Positions 1 to 6,943 of a stretch of 15,029 nucleotides of DNA are shown here, in pieces. Every line of letters begins with the position of its first letter. Within the stretch, counting starts at the first letter, position 1. Source of the DNA: an uncultured Clostridia bacterium (GTDB taxonomy: Bacteria; Bacillota; Clostridia; Christensenellales; Aristaeellaceae); assembly GCA_946615495.1 (NCBI GenBank), contig CAMOHY010000024.1:1-15029 (forward strand). The letters run 5' to 3'. Made by a program: the position numbers and the translations under genes. The notes beneath the pieces are model-generated. The model was not told the origin of the DNA. It did not search any database and saw only the letters and a program-made list of their open reading frames with translations.

Positions 1-247
1 GAAGCCGGGCGTCCCGGCTTCCCAGCAGTTCAAACACGTTCAGGTTCAGTGCCGCCGCCACGCTGACGGAAGCCAGCAGCATGATTACGCACACGATCAA
101 AGCAATGGAAAACTTTCTTTTCATCATGGGTTTATTCTTCCTTTCCGCGCTGATTACGCGCCGCGCCAGCCAGGGATCGCCCGCCATGCCGGACAGCCGG
201 GTATCCACCGCACGGTGAATGCTTTCCCGCAGTTCTTCATCCTTCAT
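1..247 (-). CDS. ECF-associated membrane protein, probable anti-sigma factor (partial, N-terminal 82 residues)
   Basis: The reading frame starts at an ATG that overlaps the sigma-factor stop in a 4-base ATGA junction and runs off the left edge, so only the N-terminus is visible. Residues 1-45 are hydrophilic and charged (it begins MKDEELRESI and contains GDPWLARRV). Residues about 47-66 form one hydrophobic helix (IALIVCVIMLLASVSVAAA), followed by an outward-facing stretch (NLNVFELLG). A short cytosolic N-terminus, a single membrane helix and an extracytoplasmic domain, directly downstream of and coupled to an ECF sigma gene, is the usual layout of clostridial anti-sigma factors; I infer that role from layout, not from a recognised ZAS or RsgI domain. 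An internal ATG pair at 127-122 has an AAGGAAG nine bases upstream, which would give a shorter form beginning with a typical signal peptide. The missing C-terminus prevents a domain call. Confidence 0.6.
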   Translation of the reverse strand, partial: MKDEELRESIHRAVDTRLSGMAGDPWLARRVISAERKNKPMMKRKFSIALIVCVIMLLASVSVAAALNLNVFELLGSRDARL

Positions 248-759
248 TCCTCTTCTCCTCCTTCCAGCATGGCTTTCAGGCGCTTCCTGGCCCGCTTCAG
301 CCTGGACCCCACCGTAGACAGCGGCGTGCCCAGGGCTTGGCTGATTTCAGCCATGGATAAGTCCTGATAATAATACAGAATCAGCGCTTCCCGCTCCCGG
401 GCGGGCAATTGCAGGATGGCCTGAAACAGGGAATCGTCCTTTTCCTCAAAAGGGACGGCGGGCTCCGGCAATTGCTCCAGCGTCACCCGCCTGTCCACCA
501 GGCGGAACCAGGCCCGCCGTTTTATATCCCGGCACACGTTCACCGCGATCCGGGTCAGCCAGGTTTTTTCGCCGCAGTCCCCCCGGTAAGCCGCGTATGC
601 CCTGTACGCCTTGAGGAACGTTTCCTGCACGGCGTCCTCCGCCAGCGCGTGATCCTTCAGCAATACAAAGCACAGCCGCAAAAGCGCCGTTTGATGCGCT
701 TCCGCCATTTGGCAGAAGCGTTCCTCCAGGACGCTGTCAGGGCCCTTGACAACCTCCAC
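244..759 (-). CDS. ECF-type RNA polymerase sigma factor (SigW/RpoE-like)
   Basis: An alternative sigma factor that directs RNA polymerase to a dedicated promoter set, usually in response to an envelope or extracellular signal. Region 2 is clear at about residues 20-80 (DHALAEDAVQETFLKAYRAY, then KTWLTRIAVNVCRD), and region 4 at about 110-162 (LPAREREALILYYYQDLS followed by the helix-turn-helix MAEISQALGTPLSTVGSRLK). At about 171 residues it is the normal length for a minimal ECF sigma. The frame is open to a GTG at 768, but the AAAGGAGGG at 768-777 abuts that codon; the GTG at 759 sits nine bases from AGGAGG and is the better start. The gene overlaps the membrane protein downstream by 4 bases, which suggests translational coupling and an anti-sigma partner. 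I did not find an ECF-type (AAC/CGT) autoregulatory promoter upstream, only a SigA-like one at 831-859. Confidence 0.93.
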   Translation of the reverse strand: MEVVKGPDSVLEERFCQMAEAHQTALLRLCFVLLKDHALAEDAVQETFLKAYRAYAAYRGDCGEKTWLTRIAVNVCRDIKRRAWFRLVDRRVTLEQLPEPAVPFEEKDDSLFQAILQLPAREREALILYYYQDLSMAEISQALGTPLSTVGSRLKRARKRLKAMLEGGEEE

Positions 760-830
760 ATTCCTCACCCTCCTTTCATAGGATTAGACGCGGGAGAAAG
801 GAAAATTTCTGCTTTTTCAGCAATTTTTTT

Positions 831-859
831 AAAATAGAAAATGCGATTGGCCGTTGCAA
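831..859 (-). promoter_or_regulatory. Candidate SigA-type promoter of the ECF sigma gene
   Basis: On the minus strand TTGCAA (859-854) and TATTTT (836-831) are separated by 17 bases, about 70 bases before the sigma-factor start. Each hexamer matches the SigA consensus at four of six positions. There is no other candidate of similar quality between the thuA terminator and the start codon. An A/T-rich leader follows, with a small inverted repeat (TGCT/AGCA) near 810-825. Confidence 0.4.
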
Positions 860-913
860 AGAAGCATACTGCGAAATTGCTTTGATGGGATATGGAAAGC
901 TTTCGGGCAAAAT

Positions 914-959
914 GAAAAAAGAAAAACCGGATAAGGAAAAGGCGGCTTTTCCCTATCCG
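914..959 (-). terminator. Rho-independent terminator of the thuA-like gene
   Basis: The sequence at 928-959 forms a hairpin with a 6-bp outer stem (CGGATA/TATCCG), one mismatch, a 7-bp inner stem (GGAAAAG/CTTTTCC) and a 4-base loop. On the minus strand it is followed at once by TTTTTCTTTTTT. It lies about 50 bases past the stop of the ThuA-domain gene and separates it from the sigma operon. Confidence 0.88.
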
Positions 960-1006
960 ATTTCGCATATTATAGCGGACGAAAGGCGCATCCGGCTTGG
1001 CGGCTC

Positions 1007-1732
1007 TCAGCGCTTTTCCTCCAGGGCGGGGGCAAATTCGCTGCGCAGGGGACGATCCAATTCCCGGTTGCGGGCGGCCCAGCGGGCGGCGTTTTGCAGG
1101 ATCAGCTTCACATATTCGTTGTAATAGGAGCGCAGGGTTTCATGGCCGGGCTGGAAATAGAAAATCTTGCCGTAGCCCCGGTTAAAGCAGCAGGCGGAGC
1201 GGAACACATCGCCGGATTCATACCAGCCGATGGCCAGCAGTTCGTCGGGCTTGGGAATATCAAAGCGCTCGCCGTACATTTCCTCCGCTTCCAGCTCAAA
1301 CCATGCGGGCACCCCCCGCATGATGGGATGGGAAGGCTCGATGACGAAAAGGCGCTCCTTATCGTTGTTTTCATGCCAGCGCAGGGAGCACTGGGTGCCC
1401 ATCAGCCGCTGCATGATGCGGGATTCATGGCCGGAATGGAGCACGATCAGCCCCATGCCCCGCAGCACATGCTGCTGCACCCGCGTGACCACCTCATCGG
1501 GCACCAACCCATGCTTGCAGTGGCCCCACCACACCAGCACGTCCGTATCCTCCAGAATTTCTTCCGTCAGGCCCGCTTCCTCCTGGGAAAGATAAGCGGT
1601 GCGCACCTGGAAATCCTGCTGATTTTCAAACATGGCGGCCACCGCGCCCAGCACGCCCTGGGGATATACGGCCAACACCTTTTCGCTGCTTTCCGCGGCG
1701 CTGTCTTCATTCCATACGGTCACATGGATCAT
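1007..1732 (-). CDS. ThuA-domain protein (trehalose-utilisation family, class I glutamine amidotransferase-like fold)
   Basis: A 241-residue protein over its whole length like the Geobacillus/clostridial ThuA-like group. Recognisable blocks are the N-terminal MIHVTVWNE, VLVWWGH (65-71), GLIVLHSGHES (94-104), SLRWHE (116-121), PSHPIMRG (133-140), EEMYGERFDIP (150-160) and the C-terminal GYGKIFYFQPGHETL (186-200). The fold is that of class I glutamine amidotransferases, but the amidotransferase triad is not conserved in this family. ThuA proteins are linked to sugar metabolism, often beside Gfo/Idh/MocA oxidoreductases and sugar transporters; the reaction of this member is not known to me. No signal peptide. 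The frame is open to 1867, but the start at 1732 has GGGAGG eight bases upstream and matches the family N-terminus. It is monocistronic, with its own promoter (1770-1798) and terminator (914-959). No sugar-catabolic gene is adjacent. Confidence 0.88.
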   Translation of the reverse strand: MIHVTVWNEDSAAESSEKVLAVYPQGVLGAVAAMFENQQDFQVRTAYLSQEEAGLTEEILEDTDVLVWWGHCKHGLVPDEVVTRVQQHVLRGMGLIVLHSGHESRIMQRLMGTQCSLRWHENNDKERLFVIEPSHPIMRGVPAWFELEAEEMYGERFDIPKPDELLAIGWYESGDVFRSACCFNRGYGKIFYFQPGHETLRSYYNEYVKLILQNAARWAARNRELDRPLRSEFAPALEEKR

Positions 1733-1769
1733 TTGCTTTTCCTCCCTTTTCCGGCTTCTTTTGCTTGTT

Positions 1770-1798
1770 ATTATATCGCGAATTGAAGCTGCTGGCAA
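1770..1798 (-). promoter_or_regulatory. SigA-type promoter of the thuA-like gene
   Basis: On the minus strand TTGCCA (1798-1793) and a perfect TATAAT (1775-1770) are separated by exactly 17 bases, with the start codon 38 bases beyond the -10 box. The same hexamers and spacing, preceded by the same bases (CGCTTGCCAG), occur in the promoter at 8500-8528. Confidence 0.85.
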
Positions 1799-1896
1799 GC
1801 GCGTTTTCTTATCCGGCGGGGCATGGCGGAAGGCGCCAGGGGCGTAATTTCGGGAATGAGCGGCCATCTTTAAATGTCATTATCATACGTTTAACG

Positions 1897-2700
1897 TCAC
1901 TTATACTTCCTGATGCGGATGCGCAATTCCAGCCAGGCGTCCCCCTCCTGGGTTTCCATGCTGGCCTCCATGCCCGTTTCCTGCATTTGCTGCATCACGC
2001 TTTTAATGGCGTTCACGTACAAGCGCGGATCCCGCACCAGGGAAATCACCTTCCGGCTGGGCGGCGGCACGGGCAGCCGCTTCTGGGCCTTCATCACCAG
2101 CGCCTCGGTTTCCCTTACCGTCAGGCGCAGCTGGGCGGCCTGGCGGGCGATACGCAGCTGCGCGGCCTCGTCCGGCAGGGAAAGGAGGGCGCGGGCGTGG
2201 CGTTCGCTCAAGCCCTCCTCCATCAGGTACCGCCGCACCTCCGGCCCCAGCTTCAGCAGCCGCACCTTGTTGGCCACCCCGGAGGCGCTTTTGCCCAGCC
2301 GCCGGGCCAGGGCCTCCTGGCTCAGCCCCCCGGAAAGGAGCGCCTCGTAGGCCTCGGCTTCTTCAAAATAGTGCAATTCCTCCCGCTGCAAATTTTCAAT
2401 CAGCGCCAGCAAGGCGCTTTCGCCCTCCGTGACGGACAGCACAAAGGCGTCGATATGGGTAAACCCCAGCATGCAGCAGGCCCGAAACCGCCTTTCCCCC
2501 ATAATGATCTCATACCCCGCGCCTGCCGCCCGAACGGTGATGGGCTGCAAAAGCCCGTGCTGGCGGATGGAGGAGGCCAGCTCCATCAGTGCCAGTTCAT
2601 TGAATTCCTTCCGGGGCTGGCGGGGATTGGGCGCGATCCTGTCCACCGGCAGGCAGCACACCTGGCGGTAGCCTGCCTGTCCCTCCTGTAAAACGCTCAT
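1897..2700 (-). CDS. noc: ParB-family nucleoid occlusion protein Noc
   Basis: A 267-residue ParB/Spo0J-family CTP-dependent DNA clamp. The N-terminal domain has the CTP-binding signature GERRFRA (68-74) and ENLQRE (102-107). The helix-turn-helix domain lies at about 125-172. It resembles Noc rather than chromosomal ParB: ANKVRLLKL (143-151), SERHARAL (165-172) and a C-terminal block DPRLYVNAIKSVMQQMQ (224-240) that aligns with the end of Bacillus Noc, and the gene follows rsmG as noc often does. Of the four residues that switch ParB to Noc binding specificity, K145, K150 and R167 are present, while the usual glutamine is A139. No parA lies nearby. The N-terminus (MSVLQEGQAGYRQVCC) does not look like the amphipathic membrane-targeting helix of Bacillus Noc. 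Noc blocks septum formation over the chromosome. The start has GGGAGG eight bases upstream. A terminator separates it from rsmG, and I found no clear promoter of its own. Confidence 0.85.
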   Translation of the reverse strand: MSVLQEGQAGYRQVCCLPVDRIAPNPRQPRKEFNELALMELASSIRQHGLLQPITVRAAGAGYEIIMGERRFRACCMLGFTHIDAFVLSVTEGESALLALIENLQREELHYFEEAEAYEALLSGGLSQEALARRLGKSASGVANKVRLLKLGPEVRRYLMEEGLSERHARALLSLPDEAAQLRIARQAAQLRLTVRETEALVMKAQKRLPVPPPSRKVISLVRDPRLYVNAIKSVMQQMQETGMEASMETQEGDAWLELRIRIRKYK

Positions 2701-2811
2701 GAGCGCATCCTCCCTGTTTTTTGAAAAAACCGAGCGCGGAACAGGCTTGGCGGGCCCTCCCCCTGGTTCGCCTGGCCTGCGCCGCGCTCTTGATTTTTCT
2801 TATTCTGCGCA

Positions 2812-2847
2812 TAAAAAAATCCTCCTGCCCGCACTGGGCCGGGAGGA
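2812..2847 (-). terminator. Rho-independent terminator of the walJ-comEC-holA-rsmG operon
   Basis: A GC-rich hairpin at 2820-2847 (outer arms TCCTCC/GGAGGA, continuing through CCC/GGG with a small bulge) is followed on the minus strand by seven T residues (2819-2813). It lies about 50 bases beyond the rsmG stop codon, between rsmG and noc. Confidence 0.87.
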
Positions 2848-2893
2848 GAGAGAACCGTTCGACGGCAAATTCCTTTCTTTCTCTTTTTCCCCG

Positions 2894-3610
2894 TCACTTT
2901 TTGCCGCTTTTTAAGGGACGCTTAGTGGGGATGCCGTTTTTCCGCGGATATTGGGGAAGGGTTTTTTCGATTTTTTTTACCGGCACCACCACATGCCGGA
3001 TATCGCCCTGGGGCATGACGATGATATTGCCCATTTCTCCGCCCAGGGCGGAAGAGGCGAAAAGCGCGTCCTGCATTTCCTCCTCCGCCGCCGGGCCTTT
3101 CCAGCAAAGCGCCAGGCCGCCCAGGCGCACAAAGGGCAGCAAATATTCGCACAGCACGTTCAGCGGGGCCACGGCGCGGGCGATGGCCCGGTCATAGCTT
3201 TCCCGCCGCCCTTCCATTCTGCCCAGCACCTCGGCCCGCTCCTGCACCACTTCCGCGTTTTCTATCTTCATTTCGCCGCACACCGCCCGCAGAAACTGGC
3301 ATCTTTTGCCCTGAGCCTCCAGCAGCGTAACAAAGCAGTCCGGCCGGGCGATGGCGATGGCCAGCCCCGGAAAGCCCGCCCCGGTGCCCACGTCGATCAC
3401 GCGCGCGCCCAAAGGGAACAAATCCTTTTCCTTCAGCGGCAGCAAGGAATCCACAAAGTGGCGGGAAGCCATGTCCTGCTGGGAAACGCTGGTCAGGTCC
3501 ATGCGCGTGTTCCAATCCAGCAGCATGCTGTGATAAAGCTTTAGGCCCTGAACAGCTTCTTCGCTTACAGGAATTTCCGCTTCTCCAAGGAGCCTGCCAA
3601 GATCACACAT
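2894..3610 (-). CDS. rsmG: 16S rRNA (guanine527-N7)-methyltransferase RsmG (GidB)
   Basis: Methylates N7 of G527 in the 530 loop of 16S rRNA using S-adenosylmethionine; loss of the enzyme in other bacteria gives low-level streptomycin resistance. At 238 residues it is family-typical. The SAM-binding motif VIDVGTGAGFPG is at 71-82. The N-terminal family block is seen as WNTRMDLTSV (33-42) and SRHFVDSLL (49-57), the motif DRAIARAVAPL at 140-150, and the basic tail YPRKNGIPTKRPL at 221-233. The start ATG lies inside the end of holA, an 8-base overlap, with GGGAGG nine bases upstream. It is the last gene of the operon and is followed by a terminator. In many Bacillota rsmG sits in the mnmG-rsmG-noc cluster near the origin; here its upstream neighbours are comEC and holA instead. 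Confidence 0.96.
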   Translation of the reverse strand: MCDLGRLLGEAEIPVSEEAVQGLKLYHSMLLDWNTRMDLTSVSQQDMASRHFVDSLLPLKEKDLFPLGARVIDVGTGAGFPGLAIAIARPDCFVTLLEAQGKRCQFLRAVCGEMKIENAEVVQERAEVLGRMEGRRESYDRAIARAVAPLNVLCEYLLPFVRLGGLALCWKGPAAEEEMQDALFASSALGGEMGNIIVMPQGDIRHVVVPVKKIEKTLPQYPRKNGIPTKRPLKSGKK

Positions 3611-4640
3611 ACCGGTTTCCCTCCCGAATGGACAGAATTTGCAGCATTACCTTTTCCAGCGTGCCCGCGTCGGACAGCTGGCCGCTTTTTACCAGGTATT
3701 CCCCTTCCAGGCACAGCCGGGCCATTTCGCTTAGCTGCTCCTGGGTGTAAAAGCGGGCGGTGTCCAAATTTTTGCGCACGGCGAAGGGCGGAATGCCCAG
3801 CTTACTGGCAATTTCCCCCGTTTGCGCCCCCGCCGCCGCCATCGCCTTGGCATAGCCCACTTGGCGGCACTGCCTGCCCAGCAGGGAAAGCAGCATCAGC
3901 CGCTCCTCCCCGTCCCTCAGCAGCGCGTCCAGCATGCGCAGCGCCTTGGCTCCCTGGCCGGAGAGCAGGGTGTCCGCCATGTCGTACACCTTGTATTCTG
4001 TGGATTGAACGCAGATGGCCGCCACGTCCTCCTCCGTCACTTCCTCCCGGCTGCCCGCGTAGGCTGAAAGCTTGCCGATCTCGTTGCTCAGCAGGGTCAA
4101 ATCCCGGCCCGCGGAAAACCACAGCCGCTGGCAGGCGGCCAGGCTGATTTTTTTTCCTTCCTTTTTCAGCGTGCGGGCAATCCATTGGGCCAGCTCCCGG
4201 TCGTCCAAGGGCTCAAAGGAAACGATCTGCCCTTTCTTTTTCAGGGTTTGATACAGCTTCTTCCGGCCGTCCGCCTTGCCGCGCACGAAAAATACCACCA
4301 CCGCCGTGTCCGGCAGCTGGCCAAGATAAGCGTCCAGACGCTTTACCGCGCTGTCCTCGTCGTAATTCTTGGCTTTCCCGGCGAGCAGCATGGCGCTGTC
4401 CCGCACCTCCACAAACCGCCTTTCGCTCAGGAAGGGCAGGGTTTCCGCGGCGGCGATCAGCTCGTCGGGGGCGGGGTCCGTAAGCCGGGTATCGTTCATG
4501 GCGGCGAAATCGCCTCCCGCCACCTTCTCCCGCAGGGCCTTCAGGGCGGACCGCTTGGTAAACTCCTCTTCGCCCTCGAATAAATAGCATCCGCCCACAT
4601 TTCCGCTTTTCAGGGCGGCAAAAAACTCCGTGTGCTTCAT
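3603..4640 (-). CDS. holA: DNA polymerase III subunit delta (clamp-loader HolA)
   Basis: The delta subunit opens the beta sliding clamp as part of the clamp loader. The 345-residue length and the block order match the family: an N-terminal AAA+-like domain beginning GGCYLFEGEEEF (16-27), LPFLSERRFVEVRD (68-81), the VVVFFVRGKADGRKKLY stretch (114-130), SAGRDLTLLSNEIGKLSAY (176-194), VYDMADTLL (218-226), and the C-terminal collar domain with LLSLLGRQCRQ (250-260) and GEYLVKSGQL (313-322). Delta lacks a functional P-loop, and none is seen. The gene overlaps comEC by 4 bases (ATGA) with GAGGAG just upstream inside comEC. A comEC-holA pairing is common in Bacillota, as in the Bacillus comE-yqeN region. 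It then overlaps rsmG by 8 bases, so the three are probably co-transcribed and translationally coupled. Confidence 0.95.
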   Translation of the reverse strand: MKHTEFFAALKSGNVGGCYLFEGEEEFTKRSALKALREKVAGGDFAAMNDTRLTDPAPDELIAAAETLPFLSERRFVEVRDSAMLLAGKAKNYDEDSAVKRLDAYLGQLPDTAVVVFFVRGKADGRKKLYQTLKKKGQIVSFEPLDDRELAQWIARTLKKEGKKISLAACQRLWFSAGRDLTLLSNEIGKLSAYAGSREEVTEEDVAAICVQSTEYKVYDMADTLLSGQGAKALRMLDALLRDGEERLMLLSLLGRQCRQVGYAKAMAAAGAQTGEIASKLGIPPFAVRKNLDTARFYTQEQLSEMARLCLEGEYLVKSGQLSDAGTLEKVMLQILSIREGNRYV

Positions 4641-6943
4641 TTTCGCTCCTCAAGCTTTAAAAAGGTAGAAACGATGCCCTCCCCGCCGCGCACCGTAACG
4701 GTGACGGCGCCGGCGCGCGCCGTGGTCAAAATATCCGCGCCGGCGGCCCGCAGCCTTTCCACCGTGGCCGGGTTGGGCAGCCGGTCCGATACGGGGCTGG
4801 CGGTAACAATCGCTACCCTGGGCGTCACCGCCGAAAGGAAGGCCTCCCCCGTGCTGTTTTTGCTGCCATGGTGGGCCACCTTCAAAATATCCGCGTCCAG
4901 GGCGGCGTACTGCTCGTAATCGCCCGTCAAATCGCCGGTGGCGAGCAGCTTCACCCCGTCCAGATCGCACAAGGCGGCAAGGGAATAGCGGTTGGCGTCC
5001 TGAGAGGCACGCACCGTGCCCCGATAGGGCCAGGCCACGGTGACGCGCACCCGCGGAAGCTCCATTTCATCCCCGGCGGCAAGGAAATGAACCGGAACGC
5101 CCTTTCCCCGCAAATCCTCCATGAGCTTTAAGCACTCAGGGTCCACCGCCTGCTCCTCCGCCCCCTCCGGCAGGTACACCGCGCCGATGGGGATTTCCTC
5201 CTCCATCACTTCCCGCAGGCCCAGGCAATGGTCGCTGTGCAAATGGGTCAGGATCACCCTGTCCGCCTGCCGCCCGGTGGAAAGCAGGTAGGAAGCGATA
5301 TCGCCGCCGTAATCCCCCGCGTCAATGAGCAGGGTTTCTTGGCCGTCCAGAATCAGCGCGGCATCCGCCTGGCCCATGGCCAATTGAATATACTGCACAT
5401 CCCGGCACAGGGTGAGATGCCAAACGCCAAAGGCCAGCATGACCAGCCCCAGCGCCGCAAGCCTTTTAATGCCTTTGGAGCCCAGGCAATAGCGGCTCAA
5501 AATCGCGCAGGCGGCGGCCAACGCCGCAACGCAGTACCAGGGCAGCGCGGGCAGCTTTACCACCGCCAAAGGGAGCTTGGACGCCCATTCCACCGCGGCC
5601 ACAAGCCCGCGGGTGACATTTCCCACAATTCCGCCCAGCCAAACGCCCGCCGGAAGATACGCGCAGCCCGCCAGCAGCACCGCGGCATACACCGGCAGCA
5701 GCACCCCAAACAGGGCGCACAGAAAAGGATTGATGAGAAGGCCAACCAGGGAAAACCGGTGAAAAAGCTGGGCTGTGGGCAGCGCCACGCCCGCCGTGGC
5801 GGACAGCGTGGCCTGCCACCCCTCCCGCACGAACCGGGAAGGGATGCGCGCCAGCGCTTTTTTCAGCGCGGGGCCCAGCACCGTCATGCCCAGCACCGCG
5901 CAGAAGGATAATTGGAAGCTGGCCGAAAACAGGTCCAAGGGCCTGAAAATCAGCAGCAGCCAGAAGGCGGCGCACAGGGCGGTCAATCCATCGGGGGCGC
6001 GGCGCACCGTGCGCCGGTACAAATCCACCAGCAAAAGCAGGGAGGCGCGAACCACCGGGGCGTGGAATTCCAGCAGCGCGCAGTACAAAAGCAAAAAGCC
6101 GCTCATCATTAGCAGCCGCCATCGCGGAGATAGCCAACGCCTCAAAAACAGCAGCACCACGCCGGAAAGCAGGCCCACATGCAGCCCGGACACCGCCAGC
6201 AGGTGGGCCGCGCCCGCGTCCGCAAAGCTTTTTTGGGTTTCCTGAGGAAGCTCCTGCCGGCTGCCCAATAAAAGGGCCTCCGGCAAAGCGCTCTCCTGCC
6301 CGAAAACCTGCCGGGCGCGGCGCGCCAGGCTGGATCTGAGCCGATACAGCGCGGACCCAAGGCCCCGGCCCGGATGTCCCACCGTTTCCGCCTCCGCCGC
6401 GCCGGAAACGCCGGCCTGAGCCCCCTGCTCCAGCAAATAAAGCCGAAAATCAAAGCCGTAGGGATTCACCTGGCCGGAGGGATGATAGAGCCGGGCGAAA
6501 AAGCGCACCGCGTCCCCCTCCCTGGGCAAAAAGGGCGTTTCCGTGTCCGGCGTATAGGTCCAGTAAACACAGGGCAGGCGCCATTCCCCGTTTTCATTTT
6601 TCAGCCGGACATCGGTTAGATACGCCGCCGCCGTGCCGTTTTCCCGAAGCGCCGCATCGGCTTTTACGACGCCCTTTACTTCGTATCTGTCCACTGGCGG
6701 CAGGGCGGGATGGGCCGCATGGCCGCCCAGCAGCATGCCCGCAAACAAGGCCGCCGCCGCCCAGCCTGCCGCGCGCCTTTTCCCGGCCCTGGGCAGCAGC
6801 CCCAGGCCCAGCGCCGCGCAGGCAAGGCCCGCCAAATAGAAAAAAGGTTTCCATGAAAAAGAAACGCCCGCCCATACGCCCAGGCCGTAGGCCGCCGCGG
6901 CGGCGGCCAGGGGACGCTGGTGATGAAACGGGCGCGCGCTCAT
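4637..6943 (-). CDS. comEC: DNA internalisation competence protein ComEC/Rec2
   Basis: Full-length 768-residue inner-membrane channel for transport of single-stranded DNA during natural transformation. Order of parts: two N-terminal hydrophobic helices (about 12-80), an extracellular OB-like region (about 85-190, DUF4131), the multi-helix competence domain (about 235-510) with the signature LLAVSGLHVGL (248-258), and a cytosolic metallo-beta-lactamase domain (about 515-768). That domain keeps the metal ligands THLHSDH (566-572), ATGD (668-671) and KVAHHGS (688-694), which fits the nuclease proposed to degrade the non-transported strand. No comEA or comEB is adjacent. The start overlaps the yhfI-like stop by 4 bases (ATGA) with only a weak ribosome site, suggesting dependence on upstream translation. 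Intact comEC and a comF-family gene in the same window suggest at least part of a transformation machinery, but the pilus genes are not seen. Confidence 0.96.
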   Translation of the reverse strand: MSARPFHHQRPLAAAAAAYGLGVWAGVSFSWKPFFYLAGLACAALGLGLLPRAGKRRAAGWAAAALFAGMLLGGHAAHPALPPVDRYEVKGVVKADAALRENGTAAAYLTDVRLKNENGEWRLPCVYWTYTPDTETPFLPREGDAVRFFARLYHPSGQVNPYGFDFRLYLLEQGAQAGVSGAAEAETVGHPGRGLGSALYRLRSSLARRARQVFGQESALPEALLLGSRQELPQETQKSFADAGAAHLLAVSGLHVGLLSGVVLLFLRRWLSPRWRLLMMSGFLLLYCALLEFHAPVVRASLLLLVDLYRRTVRRAPDGLTALCAAFWLLLIFRPLDLFSASFQLSFCAVLGMTVLGPALKKALARIPSRFVREGWQATLSATAGVALPTAQLFHRFSLVGLLINPFLCALFGVLLPVYAAVLLAGCAYLPAGVWLGGIVGNVTRGLVAAVEWASKLPLAVVKLPALPWYCVAALAAACAILSRYCLGSKGIKRLAALGLVMLAFGVWHLTLCRDVQYIQLAMGQADAALILDGQETLLIDAGDYGGDIASYLLSTGRQADRVILTHLHSDHCLGLREVMEEEIPIGAVYLPEGAEEQAVDPECLKLMEDLRGKGVPVHFLAAGDEMELPRVRVTVAWPYRGTVRASQDANRYSLAALCDLDGVKLLATGDLTGDYEQYAALDADILKVAHHGSKNSTGEAFLSAVTPRVAIVTASPVSDRLPNPATVERLRAAGADILTTARAGAVTVTVRGGEGIVSTFLKLEERK

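Noticed and set aside
965..980. TATAAT-like sequence on the minus strand just past the thuA stop as the sigma-operon promoter
   Set aside because: No -35 box at proper spacing, and the strong thuA terminator lies immediately downstream of it.
2716..2730. GTTTTTT-G-AAAAAAC palindrome before noc as a terminator or operator
   Set aside because: A one-base centre cannot form a stable hairpin loop, and simple T/A runs make the symmetry uninformative.
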